Assembly (NCBI RefSeq): GCF_947494755.1
Contig: NZ_CANLVZ010000007.1
Location: forward strand, 1 to 64,000
Length of the DNA: 64,000 nucleotides
Source: an uncultured Tateyamaria sp.
GTDB taxonomy: Bacteria > Pseudomonadota > Alphaproteobacteria > Rhodobacterales > Rhodobacteraceae
Direction: 5' to 3'
Shown here in pieces: positions 1-8,357 of the stretch (its first letter is position 1; each line of letters starts with the position of its first letter). Below the pieces are notes generated by a model. It was not told the DNA's origin. It did no database searches and saw only the letters and a list, made by a program, of their open reading frames with translations. The position numbers were made by a program, and so were the translations under genes.

Positions 1-107
1 CTTCTCTTCATCGTCTGTCTCCTCAGTTGGAGAACAGGCTAACTCTAAATGCCGGACTTTTCAGGGGAGCAGGTCAATCTGAAAGAGGCTGCGCCACGCG
101 ATATTAA

Positions 108-166
108 GGGGGCTTTGCCCCCGACGCTGTTCGCGTCTCCCCCAAGGTATTTTGGGCGAAAGGAAG
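108..166 (+). repeat. GGGGC-hairpin intergenic repeat, copy 1
   Basis: This element lies just beyond the 3' end of the minus-strand P-type ATPase gene. It has a perfect GGGGGC-TTT-GCCCCC stem (108-122), a second small stem GACGC/GCGTC (123-137), then a CCCCCAAGGTATTTTGGG tail followed by an A-rich stretch. A second copy with the same order (GGGGC hairpin, GGTATTTTTGG tail, A-rich end) lies at 42689-42738. It may act as a transcription terminator. Positions 1-107 hold no gene I can support. Confidence 0.55.
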
Positions 167-168
167 GG

Positions 169-2550
169 TTAGGGTGTGCCTGCCTTGCGCAGCCTGAGTG
201 CATTCGTGACCACGAAGACAGACGAGAGCGCCATCGCCAGCGCCGCCAGTGCCGGCGAAAGCTGTGGTCCGCCGAAAGGCACAAGCACCCCTGCCGCCAC
301 CGGGATCAGCAGCACATTGTAGCCAAACGCCCAGACGAGGTTTTGCTTGATGTTGCGCAGTGTTGCCGTGCTGATCCGCACGGCGCGCAGGACTGCACCG
401 GGTTCCGGTGACATCAGCACCACGTCCGCCGCCTCGATCGCCACGTCGCTTGCCCCGTTGACCGCCAGCCCGACCTCGGATGCAGCCAGTGCGGGGGCGT
501 CATTGATCCCATCGCCGACGAAGGCGACTGCGCCATGTGCCGCGCGCAGCTCTGCGATGGCGGCGACCTTTCCGTACGGCCTCACCCCTGCCACGATATC
601 CCTGATCCCCAAGCCGCTGCCGACGTACTGTGCGGTCTGTTCACTATCGCCCGAGATCATCGCGACGGTCCGTCCTGTGGCCTGCAGATCCGCGACCACC
701 TTGGCACTGCCTTCGCGGATTTGGTCGCTGATGGCGATCACCCCGAGATGTGCCCCGTCAATGGCGATGTGCACGCATGTCCTGCCTTGGCGCGCCCATC
801 TTGTCCCCTCAGCGGTCCATTCAGGTTCGACTGGGACATTATGGGCGCTGAGCATATCCTGATTGCCCACGATCACGTGTTTACCGCCCACTCGCGCCTG
901 TGCGCCGTGCCCCGGCGTGGCGTTGAAATCGCTGACGTCCTGCGCCACCTCGGGTGCTGCGGCCACGATGGCCCGGCCAAGCGGGTGTTCGGAGTGCCTT
1001 TCGACCGCGGCGGCGCGGGCCAGCAAGATGTCGCGATCAACGTGGCCTGCCACATCTGTCACCACGGGCGCGCCCACAGTCAGCGTCCCGGTCTTGTCGA
1101 AGGCGATTACACGGGTGTTCTGCAATTGCTGAAGTGCAGCACCTTTGTGGAACAGCACGCCCAGTTCGGCGGCGCGGCCTGTGCCAACCATGATAGACAT
1201 CGGCGTGGCGAGCCCCATGGCGCAGGGACAGGCGATGATCAGCACCGATACGCCCGCAACAACCGCAGGGCCAAGGCCCGACACGGCCCACCAGGTCACA
1301 AAGGTCACCGCCGCGATCAACAGGACGACCGGCACAAACCATGCGGTGATCCGGTTGACCAGCGCCTCGACCGGCAGCCGCGCGGCCTGGGCGGCCTGCG
1401 TCAGGGCCGTGATCCGCGCCAGCACAGTGTCGCGCCCCACGCGGGTTGCGCGAAATGTCAGGGTGCCGGTTGTGGTCAACGTGCCCGCGCTGACCTCATC
1501 GCCTTGCTGTTTCAGAACGGGGATGGGCTCGCCCGTCAGCATTGCCTCATCCACATGAGTGGTGCCTGACACCACGACGCCATCGACCGCGAAGCGCCCG
1601 CCCGGGCGCACCCGCACTACGTCCCCGACCTGTACCTCGTCAAAGGGCACATGGGCAAAGGAGCCATTGCGCTCGACCTCGGCCGTGTCGGGGCGCAACT
1701 CAAGCAGTCGTCGCACTGCATCGCCCGTGCGCCCCTTGGCCCGTGCCTCGAGCCAACGGCCCAGCAGTATCAGGGTGACGATGACCGCTGCCGCTTCGAA
1801 ATAGACGCCCGAGGGGGGTAGCAGCGTGGGCATCAATACCGCAAATGCGGAGAATCCAAAGGCCGCCCCTGCCCCCAAAGCGACAAGCGCGTCCATATCC
1901 GGGCGGGCGCGCAGCAGACCGGGGATGCCGCGCCGAAAAAACCCGGCCCCCGGTCCCATCAGCACAAGGGCGGTCAGGGCCAGCTGGATCAGATGGCTCG
2001 TCTGGGTTCCGATGCTGCGCATGATCCAGTGGTGCATGGCCGGGATGGCGTGACTGCCCATCTCGAGCACAAACACGGGCAGGGTCAAAACTGCCGCCAA
2101 CAAAAAGCGCTGCAAGAGCGGGCGGGCCGGGTCGGGTGGCGTGTCAGTCTGGGGCGCGGAGGCGGGGTATCCCGCTGCGGCGAGGGCCTCCTTGACCGGC
2201 CCAGGATCGCCCAAAATTTCGACCAGCAGGTTTTGGGTCGGCAATTGTGCGCTGACATTCAGCACCCCCGGCACGGACTTGGCCGCCGCCTCGATGCGGG
2301 CCACGCATGACGCGCAAGACATGGCGGGAATGGCAAGCAGTGTGGTGGTCACCCGTGCCTCATACCCTGCGCGGGACAGCGCGCTGATCGCCGCACCGGG
2401 GTCGCCGCCGCTCATGCGTGCGCTGCGATCGGCCAGATTGACCCGTACATCTCGCGCACCCGGAACCTTGGCCAACGCCTCTTCTGCGCGGCCTACGCAC
2501 GAGGCGCAGTGCAATCCTGTGATATCGAAACGGAGTGTTGTGTCGCCCAT
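169..2550 (-). CDS. Copper-type P1B ATPase (heavy-metal exporter)
   Basis: A 793-residue P1B-type ATPase in the inner membrane, probably exporting Cu(I). Two N-terminal HMA domains carry GLHCASC (about residue 12) and MSCASC (about 76). They are followed by membrane helices, the TGE actuator motif (about 339), the CPC metal site in a transmembrane helix (about 440), the phosphorylated Asp in DKTGTLT (about 485) and the GDGINDAPA hinge (about 682). The CPC motif with two CxxC domains is typical of CopA/CtpA copper pumps; a cytochrome-oxidase assembly role (CcoI) cannot be excluded because no cco genes are visible. It stands alone, divergent from the next gene. Length is normal for the family. 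Confidence 0.93.
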   Translation of the reverse strand: MGDTTLRFDITGLHCASCVGRAEEALAKVPGARDVRVNLADRSARMSGGDPGAAISALSRAGYEARVTTTLLAIPAMSCASCVARIEAAAKSVPGVLNVSAQLPTQNLLVEILGDPGPVKEALAAAGYPASAPQTDTPPDPARPLLQRFLLAAVLTLPVFVLEMGSHAIPAMHHWIMRSIGTQTSHLIQLALTALVLMGPGAGFFRRGIPGLLRARPDMDALVALGAGAAFGFSAFAVLMPTLLPPSGVYFEAAAVIVTLILLGRWLEARAKGRTGDAVRRLLELRPDTAEVERNGSFAHVPFDEVQVGDVVRVRPGGRFAVDGVVVSGTTHVDEAMLTGEPIPVLKQQGDEVSAGTLTTTGTLTFRATRVGRDTVLARITALTQAAQAARLPVEALVNRITAWFVPVVLLIAAVTFVTWWAVSGLGPAVVAGVSVLIIACPCAMGLATPMSIMVGTGRAAELGVLFHKGAALQQLQNTRVIAFDKTGTLTVGAPVVTDVAGHVDRDILLARAAAVERHSEHPLGRAIVAAAPEVAQDVSDFNATPGHGAQARVGGKHVIVGNQDMLSAHNVPVEPEWTAEGTRWARQGRTCVHIAIDGAHLGVIAISDQIREGSAKVVADLQATGRTVAMISGDSEQTAQYVGSGLGIRDIVAGVRPYGKVAAIAELRAAHGAVAFVGDGINDAPALAASEVGLAVNGASDVAIEAADVVLMSPEPGAVLRAVRISTATLRNIKQNLVWAFGYNVLLIPVAAGVLVPFGGPQLSPALAALAMALSSVFVVTNALRLRKAGTP

Positions 2551-2688
2551 ACCCCTTCACATAAGGCGGCGCGGACCGCAGAGGTCAAGGGGGCGCTGAA
2601 ACAATGCTCAACGCAGGTGTGAGTTGTACGCGAGGTCGACCCATGACAGGAAGGCGCGACGCGCCAACCTGACGAGAAAGACCACCAA

Positions 2689-4338
2689 ATGAGAGACTTG
2701 CCCCCTTCCCCGCCGCGCGCTGCCGATGTTGTGGCCGCACGTTTGTATGATGCGGGCTGTCGTCTGGCCTTTGGGATGCCGGGGGGCGAGGTGCTGACAC
2801 TTGTGGACGCGCTGGAACGGGCAGGCATCCGGTTCATCCTGTGCAAACACGAAAATGCAGCCGCCTTCATGGCCGAGGGGGCGTGGCATCGCACGGGTGC
2901 GCCCGGTATTCTTGTGGCCACTGTCGGGCCTGGTGCGCTCAATGGCGTGAATGCGGTGGCCAACGCCCATCAGGATCGGGTGCCGCTGATCGTGTTGTCC
3001 GGCTGCGTGGATGCGGATGAGGCCCAGACCTATACCCATCAGGTGCTCGACCAAACCCAGGTATTCCGCCCCATCACCAAGGCGACCTTTACGCTCAACA
3101 CCGGGGCGGCGCGGGTGATCGCGGACAAGGCAGTTGGCATCGCGCTTGAGGGGCGTCCGGGCCCTGTCCATATCGACGTGCCCATCACGGTGGCTGTTAC
3201 GCCTGTCACCCCCGACATTCCGGCGCGACGGGCGGTTGCCGCGCCTTTGATCCCAGACCCGACAACGCTTGAGGCGATGCGCGCGAGCCTCGCCCGCGCC
3301 GAGCGGCCCATCCTGATCGTGGGCGTGGACGCGCTGAACCAGGGCTTTGACGGGCACCGCGCGGATATGTCGGACACGCTGCGCACCTTTGTCGAAACAT
3401 TCAACGTGCCCGTACTCACCACCTACAAGGCCAAGGGGTTGCTGCCGGAGGATCACCCGCTGGCCCTTGGGGGGGCGGGTCTGTCACCCAAGGCGGACAA
3501 GGTGTTGCTGCCAATGGTCCAACGCGCCGATCTGATCATCGGGCTTGGCTATGATCCCATCGAGATGCGCACCGGCTGGCGCGATTTCTACTTCCCCGGC
3601 ATTCAGGAGATGATCGACATCACCGCCGAGCCGAACCACCACTACATGCATCAGGCCACAACCAATATCGTGGGCGATTGCGCGGCCACGCTGATCGCCA
3701 TGTCCAACGAGGTCGCACCGCGTGATACTTGGACCAGCGGAGAGATCGCCGCCGTCAAATGCGATCTGGCTGACGCGTTCCCGCGTGATGACGCGTGGGG
3801 GCCTGCCGCAGTTATCGACACCTGCCGCAACGTTCTGCCGCGCGACACATTGGCGACCGCTGACAGTGGCGCGCATCGCATTTTGCTGAGCCATATGTGG
3901 GAATGCTATGAGCCACGCGGCCTCATGCAATCCTCGGCCCTGTGTACGATGGGCTGTGCCATTCCATTGGCCATGGGTGCGCAGGTGGTTGAACCTGACC
4001 GCCCCGTCGTCAGCTTTTCCGGCGATGCCGGCTTCCTGATGGTCGCGGGTGAGTTGTCCACGGCGGCGGAGCTGGGTCTGAAAACGATCTTTGTCGTCTT
4101 TGTCGATGCGTCCCTGTCGCTGATCGAATTGAAACAGCGCCAGCGGCAACTGACCAACGCAGGCGTGGACTTTGCCAAGCATGACTTTGCGGCCATGGGC
4201 AAGGCCTTTGGCGGGGCAGGCCACACCGTCAGCTCGCGGGCCGAATTGAAAACCGCACTGGATGCCGCCCAAAACAGCGATACCTTTACGGTTATCGCAG
4301 CCGTGATCGAACGAGGGGCCTATGACGGACGCATCTGA
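2689..4338 (+). CDS. ThDP-dependent acetolactate synthase-family enzyme
   Basis: A 549-residue enzyme with the three-domain fold of the acetolactate synthase/benzoylformate decarboxylase superfamily. The ThDP-activating Glu is at about residue 55 in CKHENAAAF. The C-terminal cofactor motif begins with SGDAGF (about 444), but the usual Asn-Asn at its end is replaced by Asp-Ala-Ser, so metal/ThDP binding may be altered. The gene overlaps the following class III CoA-transferase by 17 bp, so the two are co-translated. That pairing recalls oxalyl-CoA decarboxylase with formyl-CoA transferase, but the sequence here does not read like Oxc. Substrate unknown; likely cytoplasmic decarboxylation or ligation of a 2-keto acid or acyl-CoA. 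Confidence 0.85.
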   Translation: MRDLPPSPPRAADVVAARLYDAGCRLAFGMPGGEVLTLVDALERAGIRFILCKHENAAAFMAEGAWHRTGAPGILVATVGPGALNGVNAVANAHQDRVPLIVLSGCVDADEAQTYTHQVLDQTQVFRPITKATFTLNTGAARVIADKAVGIALEGRPGPVHIDVPITVAVTPVTPDIPARRAVAAPLIPDPTTLEAMRASLARAERPILIVGVDALNQGFDGHRADMSDTLRTFVETFNVPVLTTYKAKGLLPEDHPLALGGAGLSPKADKVLLPMVQRADLIIGLGYDPIEMRTGWRDFYFPGIQEMIDITAEPNHHYMHQATTNIVGDCAATLIAMSNEVAPRDTWTSGEIAAVKCDLADAFPRDDAWGPAAVIDTCRNVLPRDTLATADSGAHRILLSHMWECYEPRGLMQSSALCTMGCAIPLAMGAQVVEPDRPVVSFSGDAGFLMVAGELSTAAELGLKTIFVVFVDASLSLIELKQRQRQLTNAGVDFAKHDFAAMGKAFGGAGHTVSSRAELKTALDAAQNSDTFTVIAAVIERGAYDGRI

Positions 4339-5524
4339 CACGCCGGGCGCATTGGACGGGCTCTATGTCCTCGACCTCAGCCGCATTCTGGCCGGACCGA
4401 CGGCAACGCAAATGCTGGGGGATCTGGGTGCGACCGTGATCAAGGTCGAAAACCCCAAGACGGGTGGGGATGACACGCGTGGGTGGGGGCCGAACTATGC
4501 CCGCGATGCGAACGGGAAAGCCACCGACCTGTCGGCCTACTTCATGTCGGCCAATCGCAACAAGCAATCCATCGCGGTCGATATCTCAACGCCTGAAGGC
4601 CAAGACATTGTGCGCCAACTGGCCGCGCGGGCCGATGTGGTGATCGAGAATTACAAACCCGACGGTTTGGTCAAATACGGTTTGGATCACGAAACGCTGC
4701 TCAAGGCGCATCCCGAACTCGTCTATTGCTCGATTTCCGGCTTTGGACAGACCGGACCGAACCGCGCGCAGCCCGGATATGATCTGATGGCCCAAGGCTA
4801 TGGCGGGATCATGTCCCTGACCGGAGAGCCGGACGGCGCGCCCATGAAGGTGGGCGTGGGCATCGCAGATGTGATGTGCGGGATGTATGCGACCATCGGC
4901 ATTCTGGCAGCCCTGCGTCACCGCGATGCAACCGGGCAAGGCCAGCATATCGACCTGTCGCTGGTAGACGCGCAAATGGCGTGGCTGATCAACGAAGGGT
5001 GCAATTTCCTGACCAGCGGGCAAGTGCCCGAGCGGCGCGGCAATGCGCACTCCAACATCGTGCCCTATGACGCGTTTGCCTGCAGCGACGGGCATATCCT
5101 GATCGCAGTGGGCAATGATGCGCAATTCGTGCGGTTCTGTGACGCGATTGATGCGGCTGAGCTGGGCAAGGACGAACGGTTTACCACAAACCTGCTGCGC
5201 ATAGAAAACCGGGTCGCATTGACCGAGGCGCTGGCAAACGTGCTGCGCGGGCTGATAAAAGACGACGTTCTGAACCGGCTGCGCGCGGCCAAAGTGCCCG
5301 GCGGGCCGATCCATGATATTGCCGAGGCGCTTGGCTCGGATCAGGCGCAGGCGCGGGGCACCGTGGTGCAGGTCGCCCGCGATGATGTGGCGGACGGGCA
5401 TCTCCGCTTGCTGGCGAATCCGCTGAAATTTTCGGCGACACCAGTGCAATATCGCCGCCCGCCGCCCCGGTTCGGACAGGACACAGACGCGGTTCTCGCC
5501 AGCCTCAAAACTGACGTCGATTAA
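4322..5524 (+). CDS. CaiB/BaiF family class III CoA-transferase
   Basis: A 400-residue family III CoA-transferase, which moves CoA between carboxylic acids through an aspartyl-CoA anhydride. The N-terminus has the family pattern LDLSRILAGP and a nucleotide-like LGDLGATVIKVE segment. The catalytic Asp is probably in SLVDAQ (about residue 216), and GYDLMAQGYGG is a family block. The start ATG lies inside the end of the ThDP enzyme gene (17-bp overlap), implying coupled translation and a shared pathway in which the transferase activates or recycles the CoA thioester. Which acid it uses cannot be read from the sequence. Confidence 0.9.
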   Translation: MTDASDTPGALDGLYVLDLSRILAGPTATQMLGDLGATVIKVENPKTGGDDTRGWGPNYARDANGKATDLSAYFMSANRNKQSIAVDISTPEGQDIVRQLAARADVVIENYKPDGLVKYGLDHETLLKAHPELVYCSISGFGQTGPNRAQPGYDLMAQGYGGIMSLTGEPDGAPMKVGVGIADVMCGMYATIGILAALRHRDATGQGQHIDLSLVDAQMAWLINEGCNFLTSGQVPERRGNAHSNIVPYDAFACSDGHILIAVGNDAQFVRFCDAIDAAELGKDERFTTNLLRIENRVALTEALANVLRGLIKDDVLNRLRAAKVPGGPIHDIAEALGSDQAQARGTVVQVARDDVADGHLRLLANPLKFSATPVQYRRPPPRFGQDTDAVLASLKTDVD

Positions 5525-5710
5525 TAAATTACATAGCAATCCAAGCGCTTTGGCTGGAATCCGCCGTTTTCGGGGCCTCATGCTGACATTTTACTCACGG
5601 CGCAGCATATACGCTTCACGGTTGCGTGTTTTCCCCCGGCATTCTCTGCCATTTCCGCTTAGATGCTATAAACCCAACATGACACGCATACGGTAAGAGG
5701 TACCGCACTC

Positions 5711-7057
5711 ATGATGCACGATATTTGCCAATCCCCGGTCAGTCTGGATGACCCCGCCCTGCTGGCAGAGTGGAATGGATTGATCCGCGCGTTTTTGGCG
5801 CATGGGACCGCAACGCCAAACCATTTGGGTGCCGTGCTGTCAGGCGCGCCGCAGTTCGCGATGGGGCATGCGGCCAAGGGTCTGTTTTCCCTGATGATGG
5901 GGCGCAAGGAATTGAATGCTGTCGCGCACGAGGCTGGGCAGGCGGCTGTAGCTGCGCTGGCCGTGGCGGGTGGCAGTACCCGTGAGCGCCTTTGGGTGCG
6001 CGCATTGGGCGAATGGCTTGCAGGCCGTCCCTCTGGCGCGATTGCCGCGATGGAGCGTGTGTTGGCCGACCATCCCACGGATACGCTCTCGGCGAAGGTC
6101 AGCCACGCGATCCGCTTCATTCTTGGTGATGGTGTGGGCATGCGCGCCTCGATCGAGAATGTGCTGGAGGCCCACAAGGGCCACGCGCTCGAAGGTTATG
6201 TGCTGGGATGTCACGCCTTCACTCTGGAAGAGACCGGCGAGTATGCCGCCGCCGAAGCAACGGGCCTGCGCGGCCTGCAACTGGCAGGCGATGATGCGTG
6301 GGGTTTGCACGCCGTGGCCCACGTCTATGACATGACGGCGCGCCCTGATCGCGGGATCTCATTGATTGAAAACAACGTCTCCGCCTGGGATCATTGCAAC
6401 AACTTCCGCTACCATGTGTGGTGGCACAAGGCGCTGCTGCACCTTGACCGGGGCGAGAATGACATCGTTCTGGCGCTTTATGATGACAAAATCCGGTCCG
6501 AAAAAACCGACGACTATCGCGACATCGCCAATGCCACGTCGCTGCTGATGCGGCTCGAGCTTGAGGGCATAGATGTCGGCAACCGCTGGACTGAACTGGC
6601 CGATTTCGCGCAACACCGCACCGATGATGGATGCGTCGTCTTTGCCGATCTGCACTATCAACTCGCCCTTGGCGCGGCGGGACGCGACGATGCGCAATCC
6701 GCGCTGGCCGCCCGCTTTGCGCTGGATGCAACACGCCAAGGCGAAATGCCGACGCGGGTCGCTGATCCAGGCAAGGCCGCGCTTGCGGGCCTCAACGCCT
6801 TTGCCGAGGGGCGCTATGACGCCGCCTTCCAGAACCTCGTCGCGGCACGCCCCACGATGCAGACCATTGGCGGCAGCCACGCTCAACGCGATGTGTTCGA
6901 GCGCATGACAATCGACGCGGGCCTGCGTGCCGGTATGGTGGACGCCACCGAGGCGCTGATCGAAGATCGCATTGCGCGGCGTAACGGTGCGGTTGATCGC
7001 TTTGCCGCAACCCGCCTTGCCACCATCAGCGAAGAGCGGCGCATCCCGGCGCAATAA
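5711..7057 (+). CDS. TTC38-like tetratricopeptide repeat protein
   Basis: A 448-residue soluble helical protein with TPR-like helix pairs throughout, resembling the tetratricopeptide repeat protein 38 family also found in eukaryotes. It has no signal peptide or membrane segment. Conserved-looking blocks include GLHAVAHVYDM (about residue 200) and FRYHVWWHKALLHLD (about 232), which read like an exposed His-rich functional surface. Two ATG codons stand together at the start, with GAGGTA about ten bases upstream. The opgCGH genes follow after 46 bp, so it may head that transcription unit. Biochemical role unknown; the family is usually annotated only as a scaffold. Confidence 0.75.
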   Translation: MMHDICQSPVSLDDPALLAEWNGLIRAFLAHGTATPNHLGAVLSGAPQFAMGHAAKGLFSLMMGRKELNAVAHEAGQAAVAALAVAGGSTRERLWVRALGEWLAGRPSGAIAAMERVLADHPTDTLSAKVSHAIRFILGDGVGMRASIENVLEAHKGHALEGYVLGCHAFTLEETGEYAAAEATGLRGLQLAGDDAWGLHAVAHVYDMTARPDRGISLIENNVSAWDHCNNFRYHVWWHKALLHLDRGENDIVLALYDDKIRSEKTDDYRDIANATSLLMRLELEGIDVGNRWTELADFAQHRTDDGCVVFADLHYQLALGAAGRDDAQSALAARFALDATRQGEMPTRVADPGKAALAGLNAFAEGRYDAAFQNLVAARPTMQTIGGSHAQRDVFERMTIDAGLRAGMVDATEALIEDRIARRNGAVDRFAATRLATISEERRIPAQ

Positions 7058-7103
7058 GCGCGCGCCCCTCGACCGACCGGTTAAAGAAGACGAGAAAGCG
7101 GCC

Positions 7104-8357
7104 ATGACATTTGCCGACCCCACCCAAGCGAGCGCGGCCCCAGCGGCTGCGACACCCGCCAATCCGGCGCGGGTGCGTGATATTCGTCTGGATTTTTTCC
7201 GTGGCATCGCGATGTTCATCATCCTGATCGCCCACACCCCGGGCAACTTTCTGACGTCATGGATCCCGGCGCGGTGGGGGTTTTCCGACGCGACCGAAAT
7301 CTTTGTGTTCTGTTCGGGTATGGCTAGCGCCATCGCCTTTGGCACCACCTTTGACCGCGCAGGCTGGCGCATGGGCACGGCGCGCGTCGGCTTTCGGGTC
7401 TGGCAAGTCTATTGGGCGCATGTGGGCCTGTTCATGGCGACCGTTGCGCTGGTCGTTTTTCTCACCGATTCCGAGTTGGGCACCCGCAACTATTGGGGCC
7501 AGCTGAACCTGTGGCCGTTATTTGTGGAAAGCGAACGTTGGGCCAATGCCGACATCTGGTTCAGCTTTGTGACCCTGCAATATGTGCCCAACTATTTTGA
7601 CATTCTACCGATGTACATGGTGATCCTGCTGATGATGCCAATCATCATGTGGCTGTCTCGCATCCATCTTGGCCTCGTGGCGGGCTTTATCGGTGTCGTA
7701 TGGCTGATGGGTCAGGAGGCGCTGACGAACATGCTCGGCCTGCCCCATTTCAATTTCATCGCCGAGCCCTGGGTGAAAGACGACGGAACCCAACGCGAGT
7801 GGTTCTTCAATCCCTTCGGCTGGCAGTTGATCTTTTTCACCGGCTTCGCGTTCATGCGCGGCTGGATTCCCAAACCGCCTGTCACCCCCTTGCTCATCGG
7901 GATTGCGCTGGTGATAGTGCTGGCGAATGTGCCGCTCTCCAATATCGGCGTGCGCGAGTTCGGGTTCGAGTGGGCGCGCGAGTGGCGGATCGAGAACCGC
8001 GCCTGGATCACCAAATCCGACTTTGGCATTCTGCGCTTTGTGCAATTCCTCGCGCTTGCCTACCTCATGTGGGTGCTGGCGGGCGACAAGGGCAACCGCA
8101 TTCGGGCAGGCACCTCCGCCCTTGGCCGCGCATGGGGTCGGCTGTTGCAGATCATCCTCAAGGTCGGTCAGCAATCCCTCGCCGTCTTCGTGGTGTCGAT
8201 GTTTACTGCGCGCCTGATGGGCTTTGCCATGGACGTCCTGGGCCGCGAGACCGGCACGGTTTTGCTGGTGAACCTTGGGGGCGCTTGCGTGTTGATCCTG
8301 ACAGCCTACCTAGCAGGATGGTTCAAAAGCAATCCGTGGAAAAAGGTGCCCGCCTGA
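7104..8357 (+). CDS. opgC: OpgC-type acyltransferase (succinyl modification of periplasmic glucans)
   Basis: A 417-residue polytopic membrane protein of the OpgC family, which transfers succinyl groups to osmoregulated periplasmic glucans. The N-terminus RLDFFRGIAMFIILIAHTPG is the characteristic acyltransferase-3-like opening, and about ten hydrophobic helices follow. I chose ATG 7104 because the family block starts about 30 residues later. An upstream in-frame start at 6972 would overlap the TPR gene. The stop overlaps the next start (TGATG at 8355-8359), so opgC and opgG are translationally coupled. Confidence 0.88.
   Translation: MTFADPTQASAAPAAATPANPARVRDIRLDFFRGIAMFIILIAHTPGNFLTSWIPARWGFSDATEIFVFCSGMASAIAFGTTFDRAGWRMGTARVGFRVWQVYWAHVGLFMATVALVVFLTDSELGTRNYWGQLNLWPLFVESERWANADIWFSFVTLQYVPNYFDILPMYMVILLMMPIIMWLSRIHLGLVAGFIGVVWLMGQEALTNMLGLPHFNFIAEPWVKDDGTQREWFFNPFGWQLIFFTGFAFMRGWIPKPPVTPLLIGIALVIVLANVPLSNIGVREFGFEWAREWRIENRAWITKSDFGILRFVQFLALAYLMWVLAGDKGNRIRAGTSALGRAWGRLLQIILKVGQQSLAVFVVSMFTARLMGFAMDVLGRETGTVLLVNLGGACVLILTAYLAGWFKSNPWKKVPA

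Noticed and set aside
1-42. C-terminal end of a plus-strand gene entering from the left edge (stop at 40-42)
   Set aside because: Only 13 codons with no recognisable content; cannot be supported.
535-1569. Long plus-strand open frame (344 codons) opposite the P-type ATPase gene
   Set aside because: It is antisense to an intact, clearly homologous ATPase; the frame is open because of GC-rich codon bias and its translation (Arg/His/Gly-rich) resembles no protein.
2689-5524. Oxalate degradation operon (oxalyl-CoA decarboxylase plus formyl-CoA transferase)
   Set aside because: The gene order fits, but the ThDP enzyme lacks recognisable Oxc blocks and reads as an acetolactate synthase relative, so the name was not given.
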